From JBBROS01 sp965260995 (GTDB lineage Bacteria > Pseudomonadota > Alphaproteobacteria > Acetobacterales > Acetobacteraceae), in assembly GCA_965260995.1 (NCBI GenBank), contig CBDHCD010000003.1:1364001-1428000 (forward strand): DNA of 64,000 bases, written 5' to 3'. Position numbers and translations under genes: made by a program. Below the pieces are notes generated by a model. The model was given only the letters and a program-made list of their open reading frames with translations. It searched no databases and was not told the DNA's origin. This document shows, in pieces, positions 1-8,507 of this stretch; within the stretch, counting starts at the first letter, position 1; every line of letters starts with the position of its first letter.

Positions 1-1
1 G

Positions 2-919
2 CGCCGCGTCGCCCTCGCCGTCGCCGCCGTCGTCCTGGCGCGGCTGGCGCTCAACCCTTACGTCCCCGAGTACGGCCTCGGCACGACGCCGGTGTTCAAC
101 CTGCTGCTGATCGCCTACGGCGTGCCGACCGCCTGCTTCGCACTCGCCGCCGCCTTGTTCCGACGCACCGCCGACGACCGCGCCGTGGCCACCCTGGAAG
201 CCGGCGCGTGCCTGTTCGCCGGCCTGTCGCTCGTGCTCGAAACCCACCACGCCAGCAACGGCGGCGTGCTGACCGGCGACCTGCCGTCCTTCGAGGAGCT
301 GAGCTGGGCCACCTGCCTGCTCGGCGCGCTCGCCACCCTGTTGCTGGCGTTCGCCCGCCGGTCCGGCCGTGCCGTGCCGCGCGCCGCGGGCCGGGCCTGG
401 GGCCTGCTCGCGTGGCTCGGCGGCCTGCTCCTGCTGCTGTTCTGCCCGCTGTGGGCCGGCGACCTGGACGGGCCGACGCCGCGGCTGGCGTGGCTGTCGG
501 CCTACGCCATCCCGGCGCTGCTCGCCGCCCTCGCGGCGTGGCAGGGCGCGCGGCCGCGCCGCGGCCTGGCCGCCTATGCGCTGCTCGCCGCCGTCGTCGC
601 CTGCTGGGTGTTCGTCCGCCAGGCCTTCCATCCGGGCGCGCCGTCGCTCGACGACGCGGCGACGACCGACGCCGAGCTGTGGGCGTTGTCGGGCGCGTGG
701 TTCGTGCTCTCGGCCGCCGTGCTCGGCGCCGGCTTCGCCTTCGGCCAGCGCGCCCTGCGCCTCGCCGGCCTCGGCCTGATGGGGCTGGTCGCGGCCAAGG
801 TGTTCCTGGTCGACATGTCGGGCCTGGACGGCCTGTGGCGGGTGCTGTCGTTCCTGGGCCTCGGCCTCGGCCTGATCGGCTTGGGCGCGATCTACCGCCG
901 GGTCGGCGTGCGGGCCTGA
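2..919 (+). CDS. DUF2339 family membrane protein, C-terminal part (5' end outside window)
   Basis: The frame is open from the first bases of the window, so this is the 3' part (about 305 codons) of a longer gene; the GTG at 92 is internal. The visible part is almost entirely hydrophobic helices separated by short Arg/Gly loops, and ends in a segment with the pattern VFLVDMSGLDGLWRVLSF followed by a last helix and YRRVG. That ending is typical of DUF2339, a family of very long bacterial multi-pass inner-membrane proteins of unknown function. The family call is from recognition of the C-terminal pattern. No function is proposed. Confidence 0.75.
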   Translation, partial: RRVALAVAAVVLARLALNPYVPEYGLGTTPVFNLLLIAYGVPTACFALAAALFRRTADDRAVATLEAGACLFAGLSLVLETHHASNGGVLTGDLPSFEELSWATCLLGALATLLLAFARRSGRAVPRAAGRAWGLLAWLGGLLLLLFCPLWAGDLDGPTPRLAWLSAYAIPALLAALAAWQGARPRRGLAAYALLAAVVACWVFVRQAFHPGAPSLDDAATTDAELWALSGAWFVLSAAVLGAGFAFGQRALRLAGLGLMGLVAAKVFLVDMSGLDGLWRVLSFLGLGLGLIGLGAIYRRVGVRA

Positions 920-955
920 CCCGCGCGGCGGCCAGGTCCCGTCACCGCGATGCGG

Positions 956-1519
956 TCAGGCCGCCGGGGTCAGCGCCCAAGGATCGTCCGCGCCACGCCC
1001 CGGCTCGCACAGCAGCGGCACGGCGTTGGGCGTGCGGATGTTCGGCTCCAGCCCCATCTCCGCCCGCAGCGCCCGGAACAGCGCCCCGTGCGCGACCACC
1101 AGCACCGGGCTGTCCCGCCCGAGCGCGCGGTTGACCGCCCGCACCGCCCGGGCGCGCAGCGCGGCGAAGCTTTCCGCCCCCTCCGGCGTGGACAGGCCCG
1201 CCACCCAGTTGTCGAACCACTGCGCCAGCATCGGTTGCCCTTCCATGGTGCCGAACGCCACTTCCCGCAGCCCGTCCTCGATCGCCACCTCCCGCCCGGT
1301 CGCCGCCGCCGCCGCCCGCGCCGTGTCCCGGGCGCGCGACAACGGCGAGGACACGATGCTGCGGATGCCCCGGCCGCGCAGCAGCAGCGCGGCGGCCTCG
1401 GCCTGCGCCACGCCGACCGGGTTGAGCGGCACGTCCACGCTGCCCTGGCTCAGGTTGCGCGCGTTCCAGTCCGTCTCGCCGTGGCGCAAGTACCAGAATG
1501 CCCGCCGGGTCAGCGTCAT
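956..1519 (-). CDS. Histidine phosphatase family protein (phosphoglycerate mutase-like)
   Basis: A 187-residue protein of the branch-1 histidine phosphatase superfamily. The N-terminus carries the phosphohistidine motif LRHGETDWN, followed by SSPLSRARDTA, an acidic residue in EVAFGTMEGQ and the second histidine in VVAHGALFRAL, so the active-site set looks intact. Such enzymes remove phosphate from small phosphorylated metabolites in the cytoplasm; the substrate cannot be read from sequence. I chose the ATG at 1519 because GGAGGG lies just upstream; an in-frame TTG at 1543 would add eight residues. It lies 33 bp downstream of prs on the same strand and is probably co-transcribed with it. Confidence 0.88.
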   Translation of the reverse strand: MTLTRRAFWYLRHGETDWNARNLSQGSVDVPLNPVGVAQAEAAALLLRGRGIRSIVSSPLSRARDTARAAAAATGREVAIEDGLREVAFGTMEGQPMLAQWFDNWVAGLSTPEGAESFAALRARAVRAVNRALGRDSPVLVVAHGALFRALRAEMGLEPNIRTPNAVPLLCEPGRGADDPWALTPAA

Positions 1520-1552
1520 GGTCCCTCCCTGCGCCTCGCTCAAGGACCGGGC

Positions 1553-2485
<933 letters not shown>

Positions 2486-2557
2486 GGGGCGCGTTCCCTA
2501 GGCGGCAGCGCGGGGTTCATAGATCGTCCAGCGCAAAAATGAAACACGCGGGCCGGG

Positions 2558-2577
2558 AATGTTTCACGTGAAACATT
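2558..2577. other. parS-like centromere site (ParB binding)
   Basis: The core TGTTTCACGTGAAACA occupies 2560-2575 and the dyad extends to a perfect 20-bp palindrome at 2558-2577. The core is identical to the widely conserved chromosomal parS consensus recognised by ParB, on which ParABS segregation complexes nucleate, usually within tens of kilobases of oriC. It lies in the 103-bp gap between the gluconolactonase stop and the prs start. A transcriptional operator for prs is the alternative, but the match to parS is exact. I found no second copy when scanning the CACGTG occurrences in the window. Confidence 0.8.
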
Positions 2578-2588
2578 GCCCGCGACCG

Positions 2589-3494
2589 CTACGGCCGCTG
2601 CGCGCCCCGCCGGTTGGTGTAGATCGCCATCAAGGTATGTGAGGCGCAGATGAACAGGCGGGACCGCTCGCGCCCGCCGAAGCACAGGTTCGATACCGTG
2701 GCCGGGGTCCGGATCACGCCCAGCTTGGCGCCGTCCGGGGCGATGCAGTGGACCCCATCGGCGGCGCTGCTCCACACCTGGCCGTCCTCGTCGACCCGGA
2801 ACCCGTCCGCCGCCCCGGGGGACACCTCGTGGAACACCCGCCCCCGCGACAGCCGCGCCCCATCCTCGGGCACGTCGAACACCCGGATGTGCTGCACCGG
2901 CTGCTCGGCGAACTGCCGCCCGGTCTCCGCCACGTAGAGCAGCCGCTCGTCGGGCGAGAACGCCAAGCCGTTCGGCCCTTCGAAGTCGTCCGCCGCGACG
3001 AGGAGGCTGCCGTCGCGCGGGTCCAGCCGGTAGAGCGTCGGCGGCAGCTCCAGCGGGTGCTTGCCGCCCTCGTAGTCGGTGTTGCCGCCGTAGGGAGGGT
3101 CGCTGAACCAGATGGTGCCGTCCGACTTGCACACCACGTCGTTCGGCCCGTTCAGCGGCTTGCCCTCGAACCGGTCGGCCAGCACCGTCACCCGCCCGTC
3201 CAGCTCCGTCCGCAGCACGGCGCGTCGGCGGTGCGAGCAGCCGATCAGGCGGCCTTCGCGGTCCCGCGTGTGCCCGTTCGGGAACCCGGCCGCGGCCCGG
3301 AACACCGACACGCCGCCGTCCTCCGTCCAGCGCATGATGCGGTCGTTCGGCAGGTCGCTGAACAGCAGGCAGCCGTGGTCGGCGAACCAGACCGGCCCTT
3401 CCAGCCAGGCGAATCCCTCGGCCAGCGTCAGCAGCGGCGCGTTGGGCAGCACGCAGGCGCGGAATCGCGGATCGAGGATGTCGATGCCGTCCAT
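2589..3494 (-). CDS. SMP-30/gluconolactonase/LRE family protein
   Basis: A 301-residue six-bladed beta-propeller hydrolase. The divalent-metal ligands expected in this family are visible: Glu32 in LEGPVWF, Asn118 in GPNDV, Asn175 in GPNGLAFSPDERLLYV, and an Asp in the later GFRVDEDGQVW segment. Members hydrolyse sugar lactones such as glucono-1,5-lactone, though substrates vary and cannot be fixed here. There is no signal peptide, so it is probably cytoplasmic. It starts 12 bp after the stop of the upstream cupin gene on the same strand, suggesting a two-gene unit for a sugar or small-acid oxidation step. Confidence 0.9.
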   Translation of the reverse strand: MDGIDILDPRFRACVLPNAPLLTLAEGFAWLEGPVWFADHGCLLFSDLPNDRIMRWTEDGGVSVFRAAAGFPNGHTRDREGRLIGCSHRRRAVLRTELDGRVTVLADRFEGKPLNGPNDVVCKSDGTIWFSDPPYGGNTDYEGGKHPLELPPTLYRLDPRDGSLLVAADDFEGPNGLAFSPDERLLYVAETGRQFAEQPVQHIRVFDVPEDGARLSRGRVFHEVSPGAADGFRVDEDGQVWSSAADGVHCIAPDGAKLGVIRTPATVSNLCFGGRERSRLFICASHTLMAIYTNRRGAQRP

Positions 3495-3506
3495 CCCGTC
3501 GCCGCC

Positions 3507-3953
3507 TCAGTGGACGTGGCAGGGCCGGCGGGTCGGGTCGATGTGTAGCTGCACCGTCATCAGCACCGCCGGCTGGTCGCCCACCGTGCCGGAGCGGTGG
3601 CCCTTGCGGCCGTCGAGCGTCGTGCAGCCCTGGTCCTCGCCGAGCGAGAACTCGCCCGGCCCCTGCTCGACGCGGGTGCCGTCCATCGATTCGATCCACC
3701 AGCGGCCGGACAGGACGACGATCCACTGCGGCGCCGGGTTCTCGTGCCAGTCGCCGACCCAGCCGACCGGCTGCACGGTGAACACGACGGTCGAGTCGGC
3801 GCGGTCCTGCTGGTCGTTCCACTGCGGGTCCGCGCCGCCAACGCCTTTCAGCGCCCACTCCGTCAGCGCGCAGCGGGTCTGGTGGCTGACGCCGTGTTCG
3901 TCGATCCACAGGTGCCAATAGGGGATCTCGGGTTTCGGCCCGCTGTCGGTCAT
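3507..3953 (-). CDS. Cupin domain-containing protein
   Basis: A 148-residue protein rich in aromatic residues with a single predicted cupin beta-barrel. The first cupin half contains WHENPAPQWIVVLSGRWWIE, and the second a GEFSLGEDQGCTT-like turn and a short His-rich C-terminus. The first motif has one clear His and a Glu-like ligand but not the full HxH, so metal binding and activity are uncertain. The ATG at 3953 is chosen because AGGGA lies about 9 bp upstream; a longer in-frame start at 4019 would add 22 unlikely residues. It is the first gene of a unit with the gluconolactonase and is divergent from the DoxX gene. Confidence 0.75.
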   Translation of the reverse strand: MTDSGPKPEIPYWHLWIDEHGVSHQTRCALTEWALKGVGGADPQWNDQQDRADSTVVFTVQPVGWVGDWHENPAPQWIVVLSGRWWIESMDGTRVEQGPGEFSLGEDQGCTTLDGRKGHRSGTVGDQPAVLMTVQLHIDPTRRPCHVH

Positions 3954-4036
3954 GGCAAGGTCCCTGCGTTCGTAGTGCTTAAACTTCCTGCCCGGCGTTC
4001 CGTTCCGTCCGGCAGCCATTCCGGAGACGCGCGGCG

Positions 4037-4513
4037 ATGACGCTGATCAACGAGTACGCCCCCTTGCTGCTGCGCGTCTGCCTCGTGGTGCTGTTCCCGT
4101 TCAGCGCGCTGGACAAGATCGTGAACTGGGGCGCGGCGAGGAAGCAGGCGGGCGACGTGGCGTTCGCGCCGGCGATGCTGGTCGCGGCGATCCTGGTCGA
4201 GCTGGTCACCCCGGCCTGCATCGTGACCGGCTACTACGACCGCCTGGCCGCCTTCGTGCTGGCCGGGTTCTGCGTCGTGACGGCGGCGCTCTACCACCAG
4301 TTCTGGCGCTACCCGGGTTTCTGGCGCTTCCAGGAGGGTGAGGGCCTGTCTCATTTCTGGGATTTCCTCAAGAACTTCGGCCTGGTCGGCGGCCTGGGCT
4401 TGATCGTGCTGTCGCCGCGCACCTTGCCGGTCAGCGAGGCCGTGCAGCACCCGTTCGCCTCGAGCCACGTCACCGGGCCGGAGGCGGGCGCGCCGGTGGG
4501 GCCGCCGCCCTGA
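4037..4513 (+). CDS. DoxX family membrane protein
   Basis: A 158-residue inner-membrane protein with about four hydrophobic helices and the family's typical start (helix with RVCLVVLFPFSALDKIVNW, then AFAPAMLVAAILVELVTPACIVTGYYDRLAAFVLAGFCV). DoxX-like proteins occur as small subunits of quinone oxidoreductase-type systems or as orphan membrane proteins linked to redox stress. No partner subunit is encoded next to it. It is divergently transcribed from the cupin/gluconolactonase pair across 83 bp. The function here is not defined. The downstream 148 bp up to the VOC gene hold no recognisable feature. Confidence 0.85.
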   Translation: MTLINEYAPLLLRVCLVVLFPFSALDKIVNWGAARKQAGDVAFAPAMLVAAILVELVTPACIVTGYYDRLAAFVLAGFCVVTAALYHQFWRYPGFWRFQEGEGLSHFWDFLKNFGLVGGLGLIVLSPRTLPVSEAVQHPFASSHVTGPEAGAPVGPPP

Positions 4514-4661
4514 CGAGTGATCGCCCGGGTGTCGCCCGGTTTGTGACGACGGCTCGGCAACCCCATCCGTCCCGCTTCATCCGGCCCTGGGGCGGCGAGG
4601 CGCTGGCGACCCTGCCCGGCGTCATGCCGGTCCGCGTCGGCGGCCACGCCGGAGCAGGCGG

Positions 4662-5567
4662 TCAGCGGCCCGCCGCGGCCGTCAGCGCCAGCCGGTGCCC
4701 GTCAGGGTCGCGCAGGACACGCAGGTGGCGGGGCAGCGCCTCGACCTCCAGCGTCACCCAGTCGGTCACGAGGTCGTTGAGCCGCGTCGCCCCCATCGCC
4801 CGGCCCGGCGGGCGGTAGCCGAGCAGCTCCAGCCCCGGCCCCTCGTCGGACATCGGGCGCAGCGGCGTCACGTCCAGGCGGGCGCGGGGCAGGCCGTCGA
4901 GCCGGGACTGGGCCGGGCCGTGGTTCAGCGCGCGCCCGTCCGCGCGGAAGCCGAGGGCGCGGTAGAACCGGAGGCTGCGCCGGGTGGACGCCACCGCCAG
5001 CGCGCTGTGGTCGATGCCGAGGGGGCCTTCGCCGCCCGTCCCGTGCCAGACGGCGCGGCCCTGGCCCGGCGGGAACCACAGCAGTTCGAGCGGGTGGCCG
5101 TCCGGGTCGCGAAATTTGAACGCGCGCACCCCGCCGTTCTCCGGCGGCAACTGCTCGGGGCCGTCGGCGCTGATCGGCTGCCAGCCGGGCACGCGGCCGA
5201 GGCGGGCGTGGGCGGCGTCCATGTCGTCCACCACGATCGCGAGGTGCTGGAACCACAGGTCGTTGCTGCGGCTGGCCTTCGGATAGCGCCGGCCGGGCCG
5301 GGTGAAGCGCACCAGGGCGATCTCCTGGCCGCCGAGCCGCATCACCGCCTCGTCCGCCCGCGGCGCGCCGGCGCCGAAGGCGGACAGGTCGGCGCGGCCG
5401 CGGCCGGCCGGCCGGAAGCCCAGCGCGTCCCGGTAGAAGCCCTCGGCGCGGTCGAGGTCGGCCACCACCCGGCTGATCCGCCGCACCCGCACCGTCCGCA
5501 GCACCGGCCGCCGCCGCCGCGCGATCAGGGCCGCCGCCCCGGCCAGCAGCGCCAAGCGGGCGATCAT
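4662..5567 (-). CDS. VOC family protein (two glyoxalase-fold domains)
   Basis: A 301-residue protein with an N-terminal hydrophobic helix (LALLAGAAALIARRRRP) and two vicinal-oxygen-chelate domains. The first begins at RRISRVVADLDRAEGFYRDALGF, with HLAIVVDDMDAAHARL and DPDGHPLELLWFP; the second begins at HSALAVASTRRSLRFYRALGF and ends DPDGHRLALT. This paired betaalphabetabetabeta layout is that of glyoxalase/bleomycin-resistance/dioxygenase proteins, but no specific reaction can be assigned. Its ATG overlaps the stop of the upstream GMC oxidoreductase (ATGA at 5564-5567), so the two are translationally coupled and probably act in one pathway. Confidence 0.85.
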   Translation of the reverse strand: MIARLALLAGAAALIARRRRPVLRTVRVRRISRVVADLDRAEGFYRDALGFRPAGRGRADLSAFGAGAPRADEAVMRLGGQEIALVRFTRPGRRYPKASRSNDLWFQHLAIVVDDMDAAHARLGRVPGWQPISADGPEQLPPENGGVRAFKFRDPDGHPLELLWFPPGQGRAVWHGTGGEGPLGIDHSALAVASTRRSLRFYRALGFRADGRALNHGPAQSRLDGLPRARLDVTPLRPMSDEGPGLELLGYRPPGRAMGATRLNDLVTDWVTLEVEALPRHLRVLRDPDGHRLALTAAAGR

Positions 5568-7141
5568 GCGCCGAGCCGCTCCTTGATGCGGTCGGCGACG
5601 CGCATGGCGTTGGCGATGATGGTGAGCGTCGGGTTCACCGCGCCGATGGAGGGGAAGAAGCTGGCGTCGGCGACGTAGAGGTTGTCCAGCTCGTGGGCCT
5701 TGCAGTCGAGGTCGAGCACGGAGGTGGCGGGGTCGGGACCGAACTTGCAGGTGCCGGCCTGGTGGGAGGTGCCGCTGATCGGGATGTCCTTGCCGAGGTA
5801 GCGGCTGCGCTCGAACAAATGCGGCCAGGCGCCCATGCTGGCGAGCAGCCCTTGCAGGCGGGCGCGCAGCCGGGTCAGGTGCTCCTGGCTGCCGAGGTGG
5901 AGGTCGAGCACCACCTTGTCGCCGTCGTAGCGGACGCGGTTCTCGGGGCGCGGCAGGTCCTCGCTTTGCAGCCAGAAGTCGATGGAATGCTCGGCCATCT
6001 TCTCGAACGGCATCTGCGGCATCCACGACGGGTAGCCCGGCACCGCCTCGGCGCGGATCTGGTCGCCGTGCGAGGTGGCGCACATCTGGATCAGGCCGAG
6101 CGGGTGGTCCCAGTCGTCGGAGCCGAAGTAGAAGTCGCTGAGCGCGAGCGTCTTCTGGAACGTCGTATGGTTCGGCTCGCGCAGCAGCGCCATCACCACC
6201 GACATGTCGTGGCGGACGTAGTTGCGGCCCACCAGGTCGGAGCCGTTGGCCAGGCCGCGCGGGTGGGCGTCGCTCAGGGAGCGCAGCAGCAGCAGGGCCG
6301 AGCTGAGCGCGCCGCAGCCGAGCACGACGATGTCGGCGGAATACTGCTCGAACTGGTTGCCGCGGATGACGTGGACGCGCTTCACGCTGCCGCCGCCCGC
6401 GTCGGTTTCGAGACGGGTGGCGTAGGCGCCGGTCAGCAGGGTGAAGTTGGGGTGGGCGGCGCGGGTCGGGTCGACGCAGATCACCTGGCTGTCGGCCTTG
6501 GCGTTGATGGCGCACGGGAAGCCGTCGAAGGCGTCGCAGCGGATGCACGGGCTGTAGGTGGTGGCGCTGCCGTCCGGGTTCTGGTCGAGCTTGATGCCGA
6601 GGGGGAGGTGGAAGGGGCGCATCCCCTCGCGCGCCAGCAGGTCGTTGAGCGCCTGGATGCGCGGCTCGTGCTTGACCGCCGGGTAGGCGTAGGGGCCGCT
6701 CGACCAGGGTTCCGTCGGGTCCTCGCCGCGCTCGCCGTGGACGTGGTAGAGGGCCTCGGCCTCGGCGTAGTAGGGCTCGAACACGTCGTAGCCGAGCGGC
6801 CAGGCGGGCGAGGTGCCGTGGTGGTGGCGCAGCTCGCCGAAGTCCTGCTCGCGCAGGCGGAACAGGGCGGAGCCGTAGACCTTGGAGTTGCCGCCGACCC
6901 AGTAGTGCAGGCCGGGGTGGAAGGTGGAGCCGTCGGCGCCGTACCAGGTCTCGTCCACCTGGTACTTGCCCTCGACGAACACGGCGTTGGCGTCCCAGTT
7001 GCTGCGGCTGCGGGGGAGGTACTCGCCGCGCTCCAGCATCAGGATGCGCTTGCCGGTGGGGGCGAGGCGGTGGGCGAGCGACGCGCCGCCGGGTCCGCTG
7101 CCGATGACGATGATGTCGTAATGATCGCTGGTCGCCGCCAT
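5564..7141 (-). CDS. GMC family oxidoreductase (FAD-dependent)
   Basis: A 525-residue flavoprotein. The N-terminal Rossmann motif IIVIGSGPGGASLAHRL (from about residue 10) binds FAD ADP-ribose, and LMLERGEYL carries the acidic residue closing that fold. The C-terminal domain has SHQAGTCKFG followed by NLYVADASFFPSIGAVNPTLTI, the GMC signature supplying the His and Asn active-site pair. Members oxidise alcohols, sugars or choline; this one lacks a signal peptide and its substrate is unknown. A Cys-containing CIRCDAFDGFPC segment is present mid-protein. It is followed without a gap by the VOC gene. The 130 bp upstream separate it from tRNA-Thr. Confidence 0.92.
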   Translation of the reverse strand: MAATSDHYDIIVIGSGPGGASLAHRLAPTGKRILMLERGEYLPRSRSNWDANAVFVEGKYQVDETWYGADGSTFHPGLHYWVGGNSKVYGSALFRLREQDFGELRHHHGTSPAWPLGYDVFEPYYAEAEALYHVHGERGEDPTEPWSSGPYAYPAVKHEPRIQALNDLLAREGMRPFHLPLGIKLDQNPDGSATTYSPCIRCDAFDGFPCAINAKADSQVICVDPTRAAHPNFTLLTGAYATRLETDAGGGSVKRVHVIRGNQFEQYSADIVVLGCGALSSALLLLRSLSDAHPRGLANGSDLVGRNYVRHDMSVVMALLREPNHTTFQKTLALSDFYFGSDDWDHPLGLIQMCATSHGDQIRAEAVPGYPSWMPQMPFEKMAEHSIDFWLQSEDLPRPENRVRYDGDKVVLDLHLGSQEHLTRLRARLQGLLASMGAWPHLFERSRYLGKDIPISGTSHQAGTCKFGPDPATSVLDLDCKAHELDNLYVADASFFPSIGAVNPTLTIIANAMRVADRIKERLGA

Positions 7142-7271
7142 GCACGGTGCCTTTCGCTCGATTTCGAGACAGCAACTCCGGGGGCCTCGGCGGGTTGCGG
7201 CTCCGCTCGACAGGGGTTGCGCCGGACGGGCTTCCGAGGCTAGAGGTTTCGCGCGTCGCTTCGCGTCCGGC

Positions 7272-7346
<75 letters not shown>

Positions 7347-7387
7347 CTGCCTTCAATGGCGGGGCATCCGGGGCTGGAGGGGTTTGC

Positions 7388-8350
7388 TTGCCGATCCCAA
7401 CCTACGACGCGTGCATGTTGCCGGTCCTGCGCCACTGCGCGGAGAAGGTTTGGCTCATGCGCGACCTGGTTGTTTGCATCTCCGATGATCTGGCCCTCAC
7501 GCCCGAGGAGCGCGCGGCGGAGATCCCGAGCGGCGGAGCAACGGTCATCGCCAGCCGTGTCGGTTGGGCAAAGACCTTCCTCAAGCAAGCCGGCCTTGTT
7601 GAGCAGCCGAAGCGCGGGCACGTGCAGATCACGCGGCGCGGCCGTGACGCGCTCGCGGCCAACCCGGCGAAGATCGGCGTTCCGCTGCTCATGCAATACC
7701 CCGAGTTCCGGTCGTTCATGGACCGGACCAGGGCGGCTCGGGGCAACGACGCGGCGACCCACCCCGTTGCGAACGTCGCCGCCGCGAACGTCTCCGTCGC
7801 GAGCGCTCCGACCAGCACGCCCGAAGAGCAGATTGCCGCAGCATCGCGGGCGCACGAGGAAGCGGTGCGCGATGGCCTGCTGGCGCGCATCCTTGAAGCA
7901 ACGCCTGCTTTCTTCGAGAAGCTGATCGTCGATCTCCTCTTGGCCATGGGCTATGGCGGTTCTCGCGCGGATGCGGGCGAGCAGTTGGGGAAGTCCGGCG
8001 ACGGCGGCGTTGACGGGGTCATCCGGGAGGACCAACTCGGCCTTGATCGAGTTTACCTGCAAGCGAAGCGCTACCAGCCCGGCAACAGCGTCGGCAGCGA
8101 AGCTGTTCAAGCCTTCATCGGAGCCCTGATCGGGAAAGGATCGAACAAGGGCGTCCTCATCACGACGTCCACCTTCACGAAGGCAGCAGCGACCGTTGCC
8201 AATCAGTCCGGCTCGCTCCGTATCGTCCTGATCGACGGAGAAGAACTGACACGGCTCCTTTTGCGGTTCAACGTGGGTGTGCGAGTGATGAGCACGGTTG
8301 CGATCAAGCGCGTCGATCCGACGTACTTTGAACCTAACGACACTGATTAG
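7388..8350 (+). CDS. Mrr-type restriction endonuclease
   Basis: A 320-residue protein with the two-domain layout of Mrr. An N-terminal winged helix begins PIPTYDACMLPVLRHC and contains GWAKTFLKQAGLVEQPKRGHVQITRRG. A C-terminal PD-(D/E)xK nuclease domain shows FEKLIVDLLLAMGYGG, Asp209 in DGGVDGVI and the QAK triad at 225-227 in VYLQAKRY. Mrr proteins cut DNA with modified bases (type IV restriction). The TTG at 7388 is preferred because GGAGGGG lies just upstream and the family starts M-P-I-P-T-Y-D; longer in-frame starts fall inside the tRNA. Its base composition is visibly less G+C-rich than its neighbours, and it sits directly behind tRNA-Thr, both signs of transfer. No methylase partner is present. 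Confidence 0.88.
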   Translation: MPIPTYDACMLPVLRHCAEKVWLMRDLVVCISDDLALTPEERAAEIPSGGATVIASRVGWAKTFLKQAGLVEQPKRGHVQITRRGRDALAANPAKIGVPLLMQYPEFRSFMDRTRAARGNDAATHPVANVAAANVSVASAPTSTPEEQIAAASRAHEEAVRDGLLARILEATPAFFEKLIVDLLLAMGYGGSRADAGEQLGKSGDGGVDGVIREDQLGLDRVYLQAKRYQPGNSVGSEAVQAFIGALIGKGSNKGVLITTSTFTKAAATVANQSGSLRIVLIDGEELTRLLLRFNVGVRVMSTVAIKRVDPTYFEPNDTD

Positions 8351-8507
8351 GGAACGGGCTATCTATGGTCTGCGTGAGCCTCGAATACACGGTCGGCTCC
8401 GCCCACCACCAAACTGTCTTACTTGTGCCATCGGGGGCGTAGAAGGCGTCCTGCATTCCTGATCCATCACGCGCGGCGTGAGGCGGCGAGTGCGTCGGCT
8501 CGGCGCT

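Noticed and set aside
8351..8376. EcfG-like promoter GGAAC-N17-CGTG after mrr
   Set aside because: It has a mismatch in the -10 and there is no gene downstream on that strand; ribD faces the other way.
8351..8507. Second attachment site matching the 3' end of tRNA-Thr
   Set aside because: I compared the gap after mrr with the tRNA 3' end and found no repeat longer than a few bases.
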